Shown: positions 16,136-25,587, counted from the first letter of the stretch. The stretch: DNA of 64,000 nucleotides from Kofleriaceae bacterium (GCA_025357755.1 JANXOP010000395.1:1-64000), one strand, 5' to 3'. The notes: generated by a model from the sequence alone, not told the origin. A program made the numbers and translations.

Positions 16136-19100
16136 TCAGTGCGGCTTCTTTTTTCGGCCGAACACGCGGTCCCAGAACTTCGGCGGCTCGTAGCCCTCGT
16201 CGAGATCGTCGAACGATTCGAGCTTCGGCGCCGCGGCCGTGTGGTTCTCCTTCGCGTTGAAGAAGGCCTCCTCGTCGACCGTGAACTCGACCGCATCCTT
16301 GCGGATCTGGCTGACGATCATCTCCCTCGACGAGGTAGCAGCGTCACCCTTCGATGGCGCAGCGGGAGCGCCGGACGCCTTCGACGTGGCCGCAGCGATC
16401 GCCGCGTGAGCCGCCGCGAGATCGGCGACGAGCGCACTCTGCTCGGCGGCAGTCGGTTCGGGCTTCGGTTCGGGCTTCGGTTCGGCGGGCTTCGCAGCGA
16501 CGGGCTCGGCGGTAAGCTTCGCGACGACCGCATCCGCTCCAGGCGCGTCACGCTCTGGTTCCGCGCGCACGAACGCGGTGGTCGCGACTTCGTCGGCCGA
16601 CTCGCCAACGTCAGCGTCACCGGAGCGATCGAACTTCGAATCGAGCGCGGAGGGCACGCTGGGCTTGGCGGCGAGCACAGCGGGCTTCACGGGTTCGGGC
16701 TCGGGCTCGATCAGGATCGACGGGCCCTGCGTGACCTCGGCCTGCGGCTTGAACGACTTGCTGATCTCGCCTGTGGTTTGCTTGACTGGCGGGCCATCGT
16801 GCTCGGGGCCGGCACGGCGCGGTCGCGGCGTGATCTCGACGATCGTGGCCGTCGGATTCGGCGTGCCGGCCGGCGGTGCGTCCGCGGTCGGCGTCACACT
16901 CGCCTCGAGCTCGGTGAGCTCGCGATTCGTCGGCTTGACCGAGCCGGCGCGCGGTTGTTCGCGCACGAGCACCTGCGGCGTCGTCGTGATCGTCGCGGTG
17001 TCGGCAGCGCCGACGACCGTCATCGTGTCGGCGACCGTCACGGTCGCCGTCGAGGTTTCGGAGACCAGCACCGGAGCGGTGATGATCACGCGCGTCGATC
17101 CGCGATCGGCGTGCCCCACCGGCTCCGCGATCGGCGTCGCGATCATCGAGGCAGCCGCGAGGTCACCGCGGGCTGCGCTCTCGGCTTCGATTCGCTTCAC
17201 GTCGGCGGCAGCCTTGACGCGTGCGGCGTAGACCTTCGCTTCTTCAGCTGCGTTCTTGCGCGTGGTTTGCGCGAGCTCGCGCTGATCGGCTTCGTCTTTT
17301 AGCGCGCGATCGATACGCATCTTCTCGACGGATTCGCGCACGCGAGCCTGTGCATCGTCGCGGAATCGCGCGGCCTCGGCATCGGCCTTCGCATCGGCGT
17401 CGGCCTTGGCCTTGGCATCGGCGTCCGCTTTCACCTTGGCATCGGCGTCGGCTTTCGCCGTGGCATCGGCGTCGGCTTTCGCCGTGGCATCGGCGTCGGC
17501 TTTCGCCTTGGCATCGGCGTCGGCTTTCGCCTTGGCATCGGCGTCGGCTTTCGCCTTTGCATCGGCGTCCGCTTTCGCCTTGGCTTCTACGTCGGCGTCG
17601 GCCTTCGCCTTCGCATCCGCGTCGGCCTTCGCCTTGGCTTCTACGTCGGCGTCGGCCTTCAGCTTCGCCTCCGCGTCGGCCTTCGCATCTGCGTCGGCCT
17701 TCAGCTTCACATCGGCGTCGGCCTTCGCCTTCGCATCCGCGTCGGCCTTCGCCTTCGCATCCGCGTCGGCCTTCGCCTTGGCGTCCGCCGTTGGTTGGCC
17801 GGGCTTATCGGTATCGGCGTCGGAGAGCTCCTGCTTGACCTTCGCATCGCCGTCGATCTTGGTCTTGGCAGACCACTCCTTGGCCTCCCAATCGTCGCCC
17901 TCTTCGCGCACGACCACCGACGGCTCGATCCCGATCTCCGTCGGGAAGATCCGATCGCGCTTGCCGGTGTCCATCAACGCTTCGAGCTTCTCGCGTGCCT
18001 TGTCGCGCGAGGCGACATCGATCTCGCCGTGCGCCGCGGCAGCTGGCACGACCCCGGCGAGCTGCCCCACCTCCGCACCGATCGAACGCGGGACGAGCGA
18101 GACCCAATCGATCTCGTCGGGTTTCGCGTCGGTCGCAGACTTCACGATCGGGGTGCCGGTCGGCGGCGTGCGGGTCTTTTTGCCGCGCTTGCCCTTCTTG
18201 AACTTGGGCTTGCTCTGGCGCGAGACCGGACCGCTATCGATCACCGACGTGCGCTCGACCACCTGGTCGCGGGTCTCGCTGCCGACCAACCACTCTTCGA
18301 TCGCGAGGACCGCGCGCCAGCTGGGCTTCGGCCGCGACTCGGCGATCTGCCTCAACAGTCCAATCTCGAGCGCCTTCTGCGCCACCCGCAGCGTCTCGAA
18401 CACGCGATAGGGCGAATCCTCGAGGATATCGGCGAGCACGCGATGGCCGTCGAACATCCGGAGCACGCCGTAGACCTCGGTCGGAATCTGCTTGCCGAGG
18501 CCCTGCACGCGCTGCTGGTCTTGCTCGAGCACCATCGACGGCGAGAGCAACTCGGCACTCTCGCGCACACCCTCGAGGAAGCGCTCGGCGTCCTTGAAGA
18601 GCTCCTCGGGAGTCATCGGAATCTGCGCGCGCCGAACGATGTCCTCGTACGCGAAATCGAACCGCGCATCCGTCCACAGGAGCAACTGGTGGAAGGCCGC
18701 CTGGCCGTGGATCAAGCCGACCTGGGCCGAGGTGACCTCGCCGCGATAGAACCGGATCTCGCCGCGCCTCAACCCGCGAACGAGCGTGAGCACGGCGCTG
18801 CGACCGAGCGCACACAACGCGCGCACGAGCGTGTACACACCGGTGGTCTCCGCGAGCGAGCCGACCAGGTGATCGCGCCGATCGTGCGTCACGTTGCGCA
18901 AGATCCGACCGATCGTGACGACGTCGCGCAGGTAGACCGGATGAGCGAGCACCGCGTCGGCACCCGCCGCGAGCAGCTCGGCGCGCGACCCGTGCCCGGT
19001 GAACACGATCGGGACATCCGCGTTGCCGGCGACGAGCAGCTCTCGGGCACGCTTGATCAGGTCGATCGCGGCACCCGCGCTCCCACCGACCAGCGCGAGC

Positions 19101-19267
19101 GCTGGGATGTCGCCATTGGGGAGGCCGAGCTCGAGCTTTGTGAGGTCCGCGGGGATCGCCGGAACGACCGTTTGGATACCCTCGCGCTCGAAGCCGAGCT
19201 GGACCTGACGCCTCGCCCGCGCATCGGGGTCGAGCACGACGACTTTCGAAGGTCCGGATGCCGACAT
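16136..19267 (-). CDS. REC-like + DUF4388-like protein with long KADADA repeat tract
   Basis: 1043 aa, cytoplasmic. Residues 1-130 form a receiver-like domain (VVVLDPDARARRQVQLGF); the phospho-acceptor region reads ALALVGGSAG, without a clear Asp, so it is probably a pseudo-receiver. Residues about 135-330 resemble DUF4388/PATAN domains, which mediate protein-protein signalling in myxobacteria (YTLVRALCALGRSAVLTL, GEIRFYRGEV). Residues about 492-632 are an Ala/Lys/Asp tract built on KADADAKA, predicted as a long charged single helix. A Pro/Val/Thr-rich region follows, and a C-terminal motif ends FWDRVFGRKKKPH. The start is 8 nt from the divergent sigma-54 activator, so shared control is likely. 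Antisense frames over this gene are artefacts of its composition. Confidence 0.82.
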   Translation of the reverse strand: MSASGPSKVVVLDPDARARRQVQLGFEREGIQTVVPAIPADLTKLELGLPNGDIPALALVGGSAGAAIDLIKRARELLVAGNADVPIVFTGHGSRAELLAAGADAVLAHPVYLRDVVTIGRILRNVTHDRRDHLVGSLAETTGVYTLVRALCALGRSAVLTLVRGLRRGEIRFYRGEVTSAQVGLIHGQAAFHQLLLWTDARFDFAYEDIVRRAQIPMTPEELFKDAERFLEGVRESAELLSPSMVLEQDQQRVQGLGKQIPTEVYGVLRMFDGHRVLADILEDSPYRVFETLRVAQKALEIGLLRQIAESRPKPSWRAVLAIEEWLVGSETRDQVVERTSVIDSGPVSRQSKPKFKKGKRGKKTRTPPTGTPIVKSATDAKPDEIDWVSLVPRSIGAEVGQLAGVVPAAAAHGEIDVASRDKAREKLEALMDTGKRDRIFPTEIGIEPSVVVREEGDDWEAKEWSAKTKIDGDAKVKQELSDADTDKPGQPTADAKAKADADAKAKADADAKAKADADVKLKADADAKADAEAKLKADADVEAKAKADADAKAKADADVEAKAKADADAKAKADADAKAKADADAKAKADADATAKADADATAKADADAKVKADADAKAKADADAKADAEAARFRDDAQARVRESVEKMRIDRALKDEADQRELAQTTRKNAAEEAKVYAARVKAAADVKRIEAESAARGDLAAASMIATPIAEPVGHADRGSTRVIITAPVLVSETSTATVTVADTMTVVGAADTATITTTPQVLVREQPRAGSVKPTNRELTELEASVTPTADAPPAGTPNPTATIVEITPRPRRAGPEHDGPPVKQTTGEISKSFKPQAEVTQGPSILIEPEPEPVKPAVLAAKPSVPSALDSKFDRSGDADVGESADEVATTAFVRAEPERDAPGADAVVAKLTAEPVAAKPAEPKPEPKPEPTAAEQSALVADLAAAHAAIAAATSKASGAPAAPSKGDAATSSREMIVSQIRKDAVEFTVDEEAFFNAKENHTAAAPKLESFDDLDEGYEPPKFWDRVFGRKKKPH
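17383..17790 (-). repeat. Tandem coding repeat (KADADA tract)
   Basis: About 400 bp of near-identical units with 18-nt and 24-nt periods, mostly GCATCGGCGTCGGC plus GCCTTG/GCTTTC on the plus strand. It encodes the charged helix of the 1043-aa protein. All units keep frame, so this is a coding minisatellite whose length can change by slippage, not a CRISPR array. Confidence 0.9.
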
Positions 19268-19275
19268 GCGCGAAG

Positions 19276-21240
19276 ATGCAGTATAAACCGTTGGAAGGGT
19301 TTAGCTGCTTGATCGTTCTAGAGATTCAGCAGGGCACCGCCGATCAAAAGGTCCATCGCGTCACTGGCGCGACCCTGACGATCGGCCGTTCTCCTGCCAG
19401 CACCGTGGTGGTGACCGATTATCACCTGTCGGGCGATCACGCGCAGATCACCCAGATCGGTGACCACTACGTGTTCCGCGATCTGCGGTCCACGAATGGT
19501 TCTGCCGTCGAGCGCGCTGGCAAACGCATCGCGATCGACGCGAGTGCGCGGTGGGAGCTAGCCCTCGCCGATGGTGACGTCTTGATGCTCGGCAACCGCA
19601 ACGATCCGGTGAAGATCTCGGTGCGGATCGGTGACGAGGTCGAGGATAATCTGGGGGATCGCCTGATCGCGTCGCGCTCGATCATGGACCTGCCCCAGGT
19701 CACCGACGCGATCGACGGCGAGCCCGCCGAAGCGCTCCGGGTCTACAAGGCGCTCCAGCCGCTCGGCGCCCGCCTCGAGCCAGCCGAGGTGATCGACGCG
19801 ATCGTCGCCGCCACGTTCGATCTGCTCCCGCGCGCGACCCACGTCGCGATCTTGTTGCGCTCGGAGAGCGACAAAGACCGGTTCTCGCTCGCGGTCTCAC
19901 GCCAGCGCCCTGGTTCACCCGCGCCCACGCCGGGTGGTCCCGATCCGGTGCGTGCGAGCCGCGCGGTGCTGCGTCGCGTCTTCGCCGACCGCGCCGCGGT
20001 GCTCACCGCGAACGCACAAGAAGAGCTCTCGACGAGCGAATCGATCATGGGCGGCCGGATCCTGTCGATGATGGCGATGCCCCTCTGGCGCGGAGACGAC
20101 ATCATCGGCCTGGTCCAGGCCGACAACCGCTCGTCGGTCAACATGTTCACCGATCGCGATCTCGAGGTCTCGCTGCTCCTCGGTTCGCAGGCCGCGCTCG
20201 CGCTCGACAACGCCACGCTCGTCGCTCGCTTGCGGGTCGCCGAGGAGAAAGCGCGCGGCGAGAACGTCTACCTCAAGCGCCGCTCCACGCCGATCAAGTT
20301 CGACAACATCATCGGCGATTCGCCGGCGATGAAGGCGGTGTTCAACCAGCTCGAGAAGGTCATCGATACGCGCGCGACCGTGTGCATCGAAGGCGAGACC
20401 GGCACCGGCAAGGAGCTGATCGCCTCGGCGATCCACTACCAATCGGGGCGGCGCGACAAGATGTTCGTCGCGCAGAACTGCGCCGCCCTCCCCGAGAACC
20501 TGCTCGAGAGCGAGCTGTTCGGGCACAAGCGCGGCGCGTTCACGAGCGCGGACAGCGACAAGAAGGGCCTGTTCGAGATCGCGGATGGCGGCACCTTGTT
20601 CCTCGACGAGATGGGCGAGATGCCGATGACGCTGCAGGCCAAGCTGCTGCGCGTCCTTCAAGAGAACACGATCCGCCCCGTCGGTGCGACCGCCGAGAAG
20701 CAGGTCGATGTTCGCATCATCTGCGCCACCAATCGCGATCTCAACGCGGAGGTCGAGAAGGGTCGGTTCCGCCAGGATCTCTACTACCGGCTGATGGTGT
20801 TCCCGATCAAGCTGCCGCCGCTGCGCGAGCGACGCGAAGATATCCCACAGCTCGCGGCACACTTTCTCAAGCGCTATGCCGAGGAGTATCGCGTGGAGTT
20901 GCCGGGCCTGACACCCGATGCGAGCGATGCGCTCACGACCTACAACTGGCCGGGCAATATCCGCGAGCTCGAGAACGAAGTGCAGCGGATCGTGATCCAG
21001 GCCGAGTCAGGCCACTACATCGAAGCGACCGACCTCTCGCCGCGCCTGCGTAAGATCGAAGGCACCGTCACGCGGATCGCACCGAAGCAAGGCACGCTCA
21101 AAGAGATGATGGAGCAGGTCGAGCGTTGGCTGATCGCGGAGGCGCTGCGCGATCACAACAACAACAAGACCAAGACCGCGGCGACGCTCGGCATCACCCG
21201 CGAGGGTCTGCACAAGAAGCTCGCCAAGTTCGGCGTCTAG
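19276..21240 (+). CDS. Sigma-54-type activator with FHA and GAF domains
   Basis: Transcription activator of about 654 aa. FHA domain (residues about 10-105): [27 protein letters not shown] domain about 150-310. AAA+ domain about 335-575: Walker A GETGTGKE, sensor/Walker [14 protein letters not shown], arginine region and [17 protein letters not shown]. Fis-type HTH at the C-terminus ([21 protein letters not shown]). The sigma-54 contact loop reads GAFTSA rather than GAFTGA, a change at a position important for sigma-54 engagement, though such variants exist in myxobacteria. The FHA input suggests control by a Ser/Thr kinase. ATG at 19276 is favoured over 19258, which would overlap the divergent REC/DUF4388-like gene. 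Confidence 0.9.
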   Translation: MQYKPLEGFSCLIVLEIQQGTADQKVHRVTGATLTIGRSPASTVVVTDYHLSGDHAQITQIGDHYVFRDLRSTNGSAVERAGKRIAIDASARWELALADGDVLMLGNRNDPVKISVRIGDEVEDNLGDRLIASRSIMDLPQVTDAIDGEPAEALRVYKALQPLGARLEPAEVIDAIVAATFDLLPRATHVAILLRSESDKDRFSLAVSRQRPGSPAPTPGGPDPVRASRAVLRRVFADRAAVLTANAQEELSTSESIMGGRILSMMAMPLWRGDDIIGLVQADNRSSVNMFTDRDLEVSLLLGSQAALALDNATLVARLRVAEEKARGENVYLKRRSTPIKFDNIIGDSPAMKAVFNQLEKVIDTRATVCIEGETGTGKELIASAIHYQSGRRDKMFVAQNCAALPENLLESELFGHKRGAFTSADSDKKGLFEIADGGTLFLDEMGEMPMTLQAKLLRVLQENTIRPVGATAEKQVDVRIICATNRDLNAEVEKGRFRQDLYYRLMVFPIKLPPLRERREDIPQLAAHFLKRYAEEYRVELPGLTPDASDALTTYNWPGNIRELENEVQRIVIQAESGHYIEATDLSPRLRKIEGTVTRIAPKQGTLKEMMEQVERWLIAEALRDHNNNKTKTAATLGITREGLHKKLAKFGV

Positions 21241-21251
21241 CCGAGCCCGCG

Positions 21252-21863
21252 TTACTTCGCGGCCCAGATCACTTCGGCGCCGCCGCGTTCGCTCGAGAAC
21301 CGCAGGCGGATCGAGTGGACGCTCGTGCCGAGCACGGCCGTCGTCCTCGGAAACCGCGCGACGTACGCGGTCGCGAAGTCACCGTATGCGGGGAACTCGG
21401 CCTTGAGGATGTACGCCGGGCGCTTGTCCTTCACGATCTCGAGCGGCTCGATCTCCTTGCCGGTGTCGTCGACGAGCGCGACGTGCCAGACGCTCTTCTT
21501 GCCGCGATCGAGGTCGTTCTCGCGGCGATCCCACGTCGTGAACAACAGCTCGACCTCGTACGGGCCCGCCATATCGGCCTGGGCTTGCGCGAACACCGCT
21601 TCGCGCGCGGTGCCATCGAGGCCGCGGTGCTCGGCATCGCGTGCGGCATGCGCCGCGCGCCAGTCGGGAGACTTGAACACCGCGTCGAGCGAGAGCGCTT
21701 CCTGAAAATCGCCACGCATCGTGGTGTGGCGAGTCCAGGCACTCGTGGTGTCCACGTAGTCGGGCGCGGTTTGCGGCCAGCCTTCGTCGAGGCGTACGGC
21801 CGTTGCGCCACCGGCGCAGGCAGTCAGGAGGGCCGAAGTACAAAGAGCGACGACAGACTTCAT
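21252..21863 (-). CDS. Lipoprotein of unknown function
   Basis: 203-aa exported protein. MKSVVALCTSALLTACAGG gives a type II signal peptide with lipobox LTAC. The mature part is charged, with two predicted helices (EALSLDAVFKSPDWRAAHAA; GTAREAVFAQAQADM) followed by a beta-rich region (YEVELLFTTWDRREND, SVWHVALVDDTGKEIEPLEI, SIRLRFSSERGG). I do not recognise the family. ATG at 21863 overlaps the pyrE stop by one base (TAATG), so translation is coupled to pyrE. It converges on the sigma-54 activator with an 11-nt gap. The link with pyrimidine synthesis may be only positional. Confidence 0.8.
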   Translation of the reverse strand: MKSVVALCTSALLTACAGGATAVRLDEGWPQTAPDYVDTTSAWTRHTTMRGDFQEALSLDAVFKSPDWRAAHAARDAEHRGLDGTAREAVFAQAQADMAGPYEVELLFTTWDRRENDLDRGKKSVWHVALVDDTGKEIEPLEIVKDKRPAYILKAEFPAYGDFATAYVARFPRTTAVLGTSVHSIRLRFSSERGGAEVIWAAK

Positions 21864-22501
21864 TATGATTCCGGAAGGAAATCGCGCTTCGTGAACAGCG
21901 TCGTCAGCGGCGCCTCGGCGGTCACCGCCTCGTAGCCACCTTCCAGGCGATCGACGAGGCCGATCGCGTGGAGGACGGTGAAGCCCGCGAGCCGCGATCG
22001 CTCGATCGCGCGCAGCGTGGAGGCCCCGGTGGTGACGACGTCTTCGAGGATGACCACCGGCGCGCCCGCGGCGAGCTTGGTGCTCTCGACCCACTGGTTC
22101 GTGCCGTGGCCCTTGGGCTCCTTGCGCACGATGAACGTGGCGCGGGGCACTCCGGCCTGGAAGCCGAGCACGCTGGTCGCGGTGGCGAGGGGATCGGCAC
22201 CGAGCGTCAAGCCGCCGACCGCGACCGCGGTAGGTGCGAGCTCCTCGATCAGTTGATGGAACAGGTCACCGATCAGCGCAGCGCCCTCGGCGTCGAAGCT
22301 GACCTGTTTGCAGTCGATGTAAAAGTTCGATTTGAGGCCCGAGGACAGCGTGACCTCACGCTCTTGGAACGAGCGCTCGCGCAGCAATTCGAGCAACCGA
22401 GCGCGTTTCTCGGCGAATCCGGGGCGCCCAGAGAGCTTATCGAGCAACACACCGTGCACGGACGCGACGCTACCACACGCGATTGACGCAAGGGAGATCA
22501 C
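21863..22501 (-). CDS. pyrE: Orotate phosphoribosyltransferase
   Basis: Transfers phosphoribose from PRPP to orotate, giving OMP in the penultimate step of UMP synthesis; cytosolic dimer. The family signatures are LSSGLKSNFYIDCKQVSF in the N-terminal part, GGLTLGADPLATA in the core and the PRPP-binding loop VVILEDVVTTGAST. The catalytic Lys/Arg loop is RKEPKGHG. 212 aa from ATG at 22501; homology begins around residue 25, so a downstream GTG (VHGVLLDKL) is also possible. pyrF and the other pyr genes are absent. It is divergent from the glutamate-cysteine ligase gene (22-nt gap). Confidence 0.95.
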   Translation of the reverse strand: MISLASIACGSVASVHGVLLDKLSGRPGFAEKRARLLELLRERSFQEREVTLSSGLKSNFYIDCKQVSFDAEGAALIGDLFHQLIEELAPTAVAVGGLTLGADPLATATSVLGFQAGVPRATFIVRKEPKGHGTNQWVESTKLAAGAPVVILEDVVTTGASTLRAIERSRLAGFTVLHAIGLVDRLEGGYEAVTAEAPLTTLFTKRDFLPES

Positions 22502-22523
22502 CCACTAAGGTCCACCAACTCGC

Positions 22524-23870
22524 GTGCACCTCGTCGACGAACACGATGCCGTTCCCGTTCGCACGTTCGACGAGCTGCGGGAGTATTTCGCCACCGCGGG
22601 TAAGCCCGCCTCTGCCTGGCGCGTTGGCACGGAGCACGAGCTGATCGGCGTGATCCGCGCCACCGGGGAGGCGCCTCCCTACGAGGGCCCCCACGGGATC
22701 GGCGCGCTGCTCGCGAAGTTCGCCGCGAACAGCGGTTCGCCGGTGCTCGAGCACGGCCACGCGATCGCGCTCGCCCGCGACGACGCGCAGCTGACGATCG
22801 AGCCCGGGGGCCAGTTCGAGCTCGCCGGTCGCCCGGTCCGCGACGATCTGGTGTTCGCCGCGGATCTCGCGGCGCACGTCGAGGAGCTCGCCGCTGCGTC
22901 CCAGGAGCTCGGCCTCGCGTGGCTCTCGATCGGCCTGCGGCCGTTCGGCACGCGCGCCGACATCCCGTTCATGCCGAAGGAGCGCTACGACGTGATGCGC
23001 GCCTACATGCCGACCGTCGGCACGCGCGGCCTCGAGATGATGATGCGCACCGCGACCGTGCAGGTCAATCTCGACTTCGCCGACGAAGCCGACGCGGCGG
23101 CGAAGATGCGCTGCCTGTACTCGGTCACGCCGATCCTGACCGCGCTCTACGCGGCCTCCCCGATCGTCGACGAGAAGATCTCGGGCTATCAGACCTATCG
23201 CGCGTGGATCTGGCGAGACACCGATAACCAGCGCGCCGGGCTGGTGCCGTTCGTCTTCGATCGCGACGACATCTTCACGGCGTACACCGAGTGGGCGCTC
23301 GACGTGCCGCTCTACTTCGTCTACCGCCACGGGTATCAGCGTGTCCCGGCCGGGCTCACGTTCCGCCAGTTCATGGCGAACGGGTGGAATGGAGAGCACG
23401 CGACGCGTGCCGACTGGGCACTCCACCTCTCGACGCTGTTCCCCGAGGGTCGGCTCAAGAAGTTCATCGAAGTTCGCGGCTGCGATTGCGGCTCGATGCC
23501 GATGAACGCCGCGCTCGCGCCCCTGATGCGGGGCCTGCTCTACGACCCCAGCGCGCGCACCGCCGCGACGGAGCTCACGGCCACGCTGAGCTACGCCGAG
23601 CGCCAGGCGATCGCCGACGCGGTGCCGCGCCAAGGCTTCGCGACGAAGGCCGGCGCTCACACGCTCGGCGAGCTCGCGAAGGAGCTCGTGAAGATCGCGC
23701 AAGACGGGCTCGCGCGCGTGGCGCCGACCGCGCTGCCGTTGATGGAGCCCCTCGAGTCGATCGCGACCTCGGGCCGCACGCAGGCCGATCGCATCATCGA
23801 GATCTGGCAGCAGCACGCAGGCGATCGGCCGGCGCTGATTCGCGCGCTCGCGCATCCCGGCCTCGCGTAA
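22524..23870 (+). CDS. gshA: Glutamate-cysteine ligase, GCS2 (plant/alphaproteobacterial) type
   Basis: ATP-dependent enzyme that joins L-glutamate and L-cysteine to make gamma-glutamylcysteine, the first step of glutathione synthesis. Seen in the sequence: VGTEHELIG near residue 35 (glutamate/metal-binding strand), IEPGGQFELAG, RTATVQVNLDFADE, and FIEVRGCDCG near residue 315. These place it in the GCS2 group found in plants and alphaproteobacteria. 448 aa is typical. Start is GTG at 22524. Glutathione synthetase is not in the window, but two GST-fold genes are (15491 and 49588), so thiol chemistry is likely glutathione-based. Confidence 0.93.
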   Translation: MHLVDEHDAVPVRTFDELREYFATAGKPASAWRVGTEHELIGVIRATGEAPPYEGPHGIGALLAKFAANSGSPVLEHGHAIALARDDAQLTIEPGGQFELAGRPVRDDLVFAADLAAHVEELAAASQELGLAWLSIGLRPFGTRADIPFMPKERYDVMRAYMPTVGTRGLEMMMRTATVQVNLDFADEADAAAKMRCLYSVTPILTALYAASPIVDEKISGYQTYRAWIWRDTDNQRAGLVPFVFDRDDIFTAYTEWALDVPLYFVYRHGYQRVPAGLTFRQFMANGWNGEHATRADWALHLSTLFPEGRLKKFIEVRGCDCGSMPMNAALAPLMRGLLYDPSARTAATELTATLSYAERQAIADAVPRQGFATKAGAHTLGELAKELVKIAQDGLARVAPTALPLMEPLESIATSGRTQADRIIEIWQQHAGDRPALIRALAHPGLA

Positions 23871-24288
23871 CTAAACCGAATCGCGCCGGTCGAGTCGGGC
23901 TCTTGAGCGCGGTCAGCACTCGCCGAGCGCGCCGTCGCCAGAGTCCGAATCGCGCAGGTCGAGGACCATACGAACCGGGCGAGTGCTTCTCCACAGAGAA
24001 GATGAACGGTTCGATCGATGCGGACCCTTGGCGGACTTGGCGACTTGGCGGTGAATCCGGCGACAAGACGAGCGATCGGACCTGACCAAGAGCCGCGAAG
24101 GCCGGGACGTGGCGCGGCACGAGTTGCAGATCAACCGCTCAAAACCACTGTGGGGATCCGGTACGGGTCCCAAGACCCTCGCCGTGCTCGGTCAGCGCAG
24201 CACTGGTTTTTTCGGCTCGAGGGCGTGCGTTCTCGACGACGATTCGATGGCGCAAGAACTTCGTTTCGAGCTGCGTGGCGAAGGCGTT
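23871..24288. other. Intergenic spacer with iterated CTTGGCG motif
   Basis: No credible gene. A short iteration, CTTGGCGGACTTGGCGAC and a further CTTGGCGG, occupies 24027-24051. The rest is G+C-rich and lacks coding signs. It leads directly into repeat copy 2 and separates a housekeeping block from accessory DNA. Confidence 0.6.
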
Positions 24289-24430
24289 GCGAGACGTGAA
24301 GCCAGTGCGTCTCGTGAGCGAAGAGATCGAGGTCGCGGAGACGCGTGTTGCGACCCGACAAATCACGTCAATGACAAATCGCATGCAGCGAGGGGAATCG
24401 TCTAGCGGAGATCTTCCCGAGTCACACACA

Positions 24431-24449
24431 CTGTCCGCGTTCCGGACAG
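24431..24449. other. Conserved hairpin in repeat copy 2
   Basis: CTGTCCG and CGGACAG form a 7-bp stem around CGTTC. It corresponds to the hairpin at 142-158, with a different loop and one extra pair. Confidence 0.5.
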
Positions 24450-24479
24450 CGTTGCACTCGATCGCGTTCACGAGAACGC

Positions 24480-24491
24480 CCCCACGTGGGG
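24480..24491. other. CACGTG palindrome in repeat copy 2
   Basis: CCCCACGTGGGG, the counterpart of the palindrome at 188-201 in copy 1. Confidence 0.45.
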
Positions 24492-25397
24492 CGCGCCCAG
24501 GTCGCTGCTTCGATGGCGCTCTTTCGATCGGGTACGGCCTGTCGTGGACAAAACGATCTAAAAGACGAGGACCTGCCCCAAGCGCCTCGAACGAGCGTAG
24601 TCGCGAACAGCGATGACCCGCCGCTGACTGCGAGGCGGTGCTGCGGTCGACCGACGGTCCGAGTGATGCTGCGCCGCGCAGCGCATGCGAGCGAAGGACG
24701 TTAACGGCCCGTGGGACATCGAGCGCCGCGGTCGAACTGCGGTCGATGATGGTCGCGCGAGAGCTCGCACGCAGACGTCCAGCACGTCGCGTCGCCGACG
24801 AACCTATCGAATGCCGCGCGTGCAACACGATAAATTGAGACCGCGAACATCGACGAGCCGCGGGTTGCTGCGTGGCCGTGCTGCGGTCGATCGAAGGTCC
24901 GAGTGATGCCGCGCCGCGCCGCACGTGCGATCGACGAACATCGACGACCCCCGTGGGACGTCGAGCGCCGTGGTCGGACTGCGGCCGATGATGATCACGG
25001 GCTCGCAGACGTCCTGCGACGGTCCGAGTGATGCCGAGCCGCACATGCGATCGACGAACATCAACGGCGCCGGTGGGACATCGAGGGCCGCGGTCGCGCT
25101 GCGCCCGACACATCAGGTCGCCGACGAACGGATCAAATACGTCACGCGAAACGCGACGAACCGAGACCGCGAACACGAGCTCAGCCCATCGACGTGACGC
25201 CATCCTCACCGCGATGGCCGTGACCTTGCGGCCGTCGATGTTGCGCTCGGCCCAGGTCGGCGAGGTCATTCTAGGGATCGAGTCGCGGAAGACGCGGGGC
25301 GGATAGCCTGACCGGCGTCGGTTCGAGCCACGATCGAGCGACGATGACCCTCCGGTGATCGGTCGTCCAAGCGTGGATCGCAAGACGCGCGATCCTG

Positions 25398-25562
25398 CTA
25401 CGAAAATACGCTCGCGGTCTCCTGTGATTTCGAAGCCTCGAGCTCGACGTCGAAGCCGAGACGTTCGAGACGTCGCACGAGGTTGTCGGCGGTTCGAGTG
25501 CGGTCGATGTTGTCGAGGCACGCGATGCCGTGGTCCTGGTAAGGACGTCGACACCCGCACAA
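25398..25562 (-). pseudogene. Transposase C-terminal fragment (IS remnant)
   Basis: The minus strand reads PYQDHGIACLDNIDRTR and then TADNLVRRLERLGFDVELEA before a stop at 25398. This resembles the C-terminal tail of several bacterial transposases (YxDxG followed by an LVRRLExLGFxVxLE helix). Everything N-terminal to it is missing: the PilZ gene ends at 25588. There is no complete transposase, and no terminal inverted repeats were found. The exact IS family cannot be fixed from so short a tail. Confidence 0.45.
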
Positions 25563-25587
25563 GTTTTCACCTCTGTTTCGCGCGGGT

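Larger units (their letters stand above)
24289..25397. repeat. Dispersed ~1.1 kb repeat, copy 2
   Basis: Same element as 1-974, same orientation. Tandem units start near 24607 and 24847 (240-bp period), and a third, partial unit begins about 25015, making this copy longer than copy 1. The GTGACCTTGCGGCCGTCGAT block near 25220 is shared with copy 1. One minus-strand frame stays open across nearly the whole copy, but it is Arg/Ser-rich, is frame-shifted relative to copy 1 and has no recognisable domain, so I do not call it a gene. The right end stops exactly where a transposase-like tail terminates. Confidence 0.75.

Noticed and set aside
17383-17790. CRISPR-like array of short direct repeats
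   Set aside because: Units are contiguous with no unique spacers, keep the reading frame and encode KADADA repeats of a real protein.
15785-19312. Long plus-strand open frames opposite the 1043-aa protein (about 505 codons each)
   Set aside because: They are the antisense of a gene with recognisable REC/DUF4388-like domains and arise from the G+C-rich third codon positions and the KADADA repeat.
25315-25345. tRNA T-arm-like GGTTCGAGCC near the end of repeat copy 2
   Set aside because: The flanking bases cannot form the T-stem and no acceptor or anticodon arm is present.
1-25397. A 24-kb genomic island bounded by direct repeats
   Set aside because: The enclosed genes are largely housekeeping (nadB, pyrE, gshA) with uniform composition and no integrase or attachment site.
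24139-25560. 473-codon minus-strand frame spanning repeat copy 2
   Set aside because: Not preserved in copy 1, Arg/Ser-rich, internally repetitive because the DNA is, and without a known domain; better explained as non-coding repeat.
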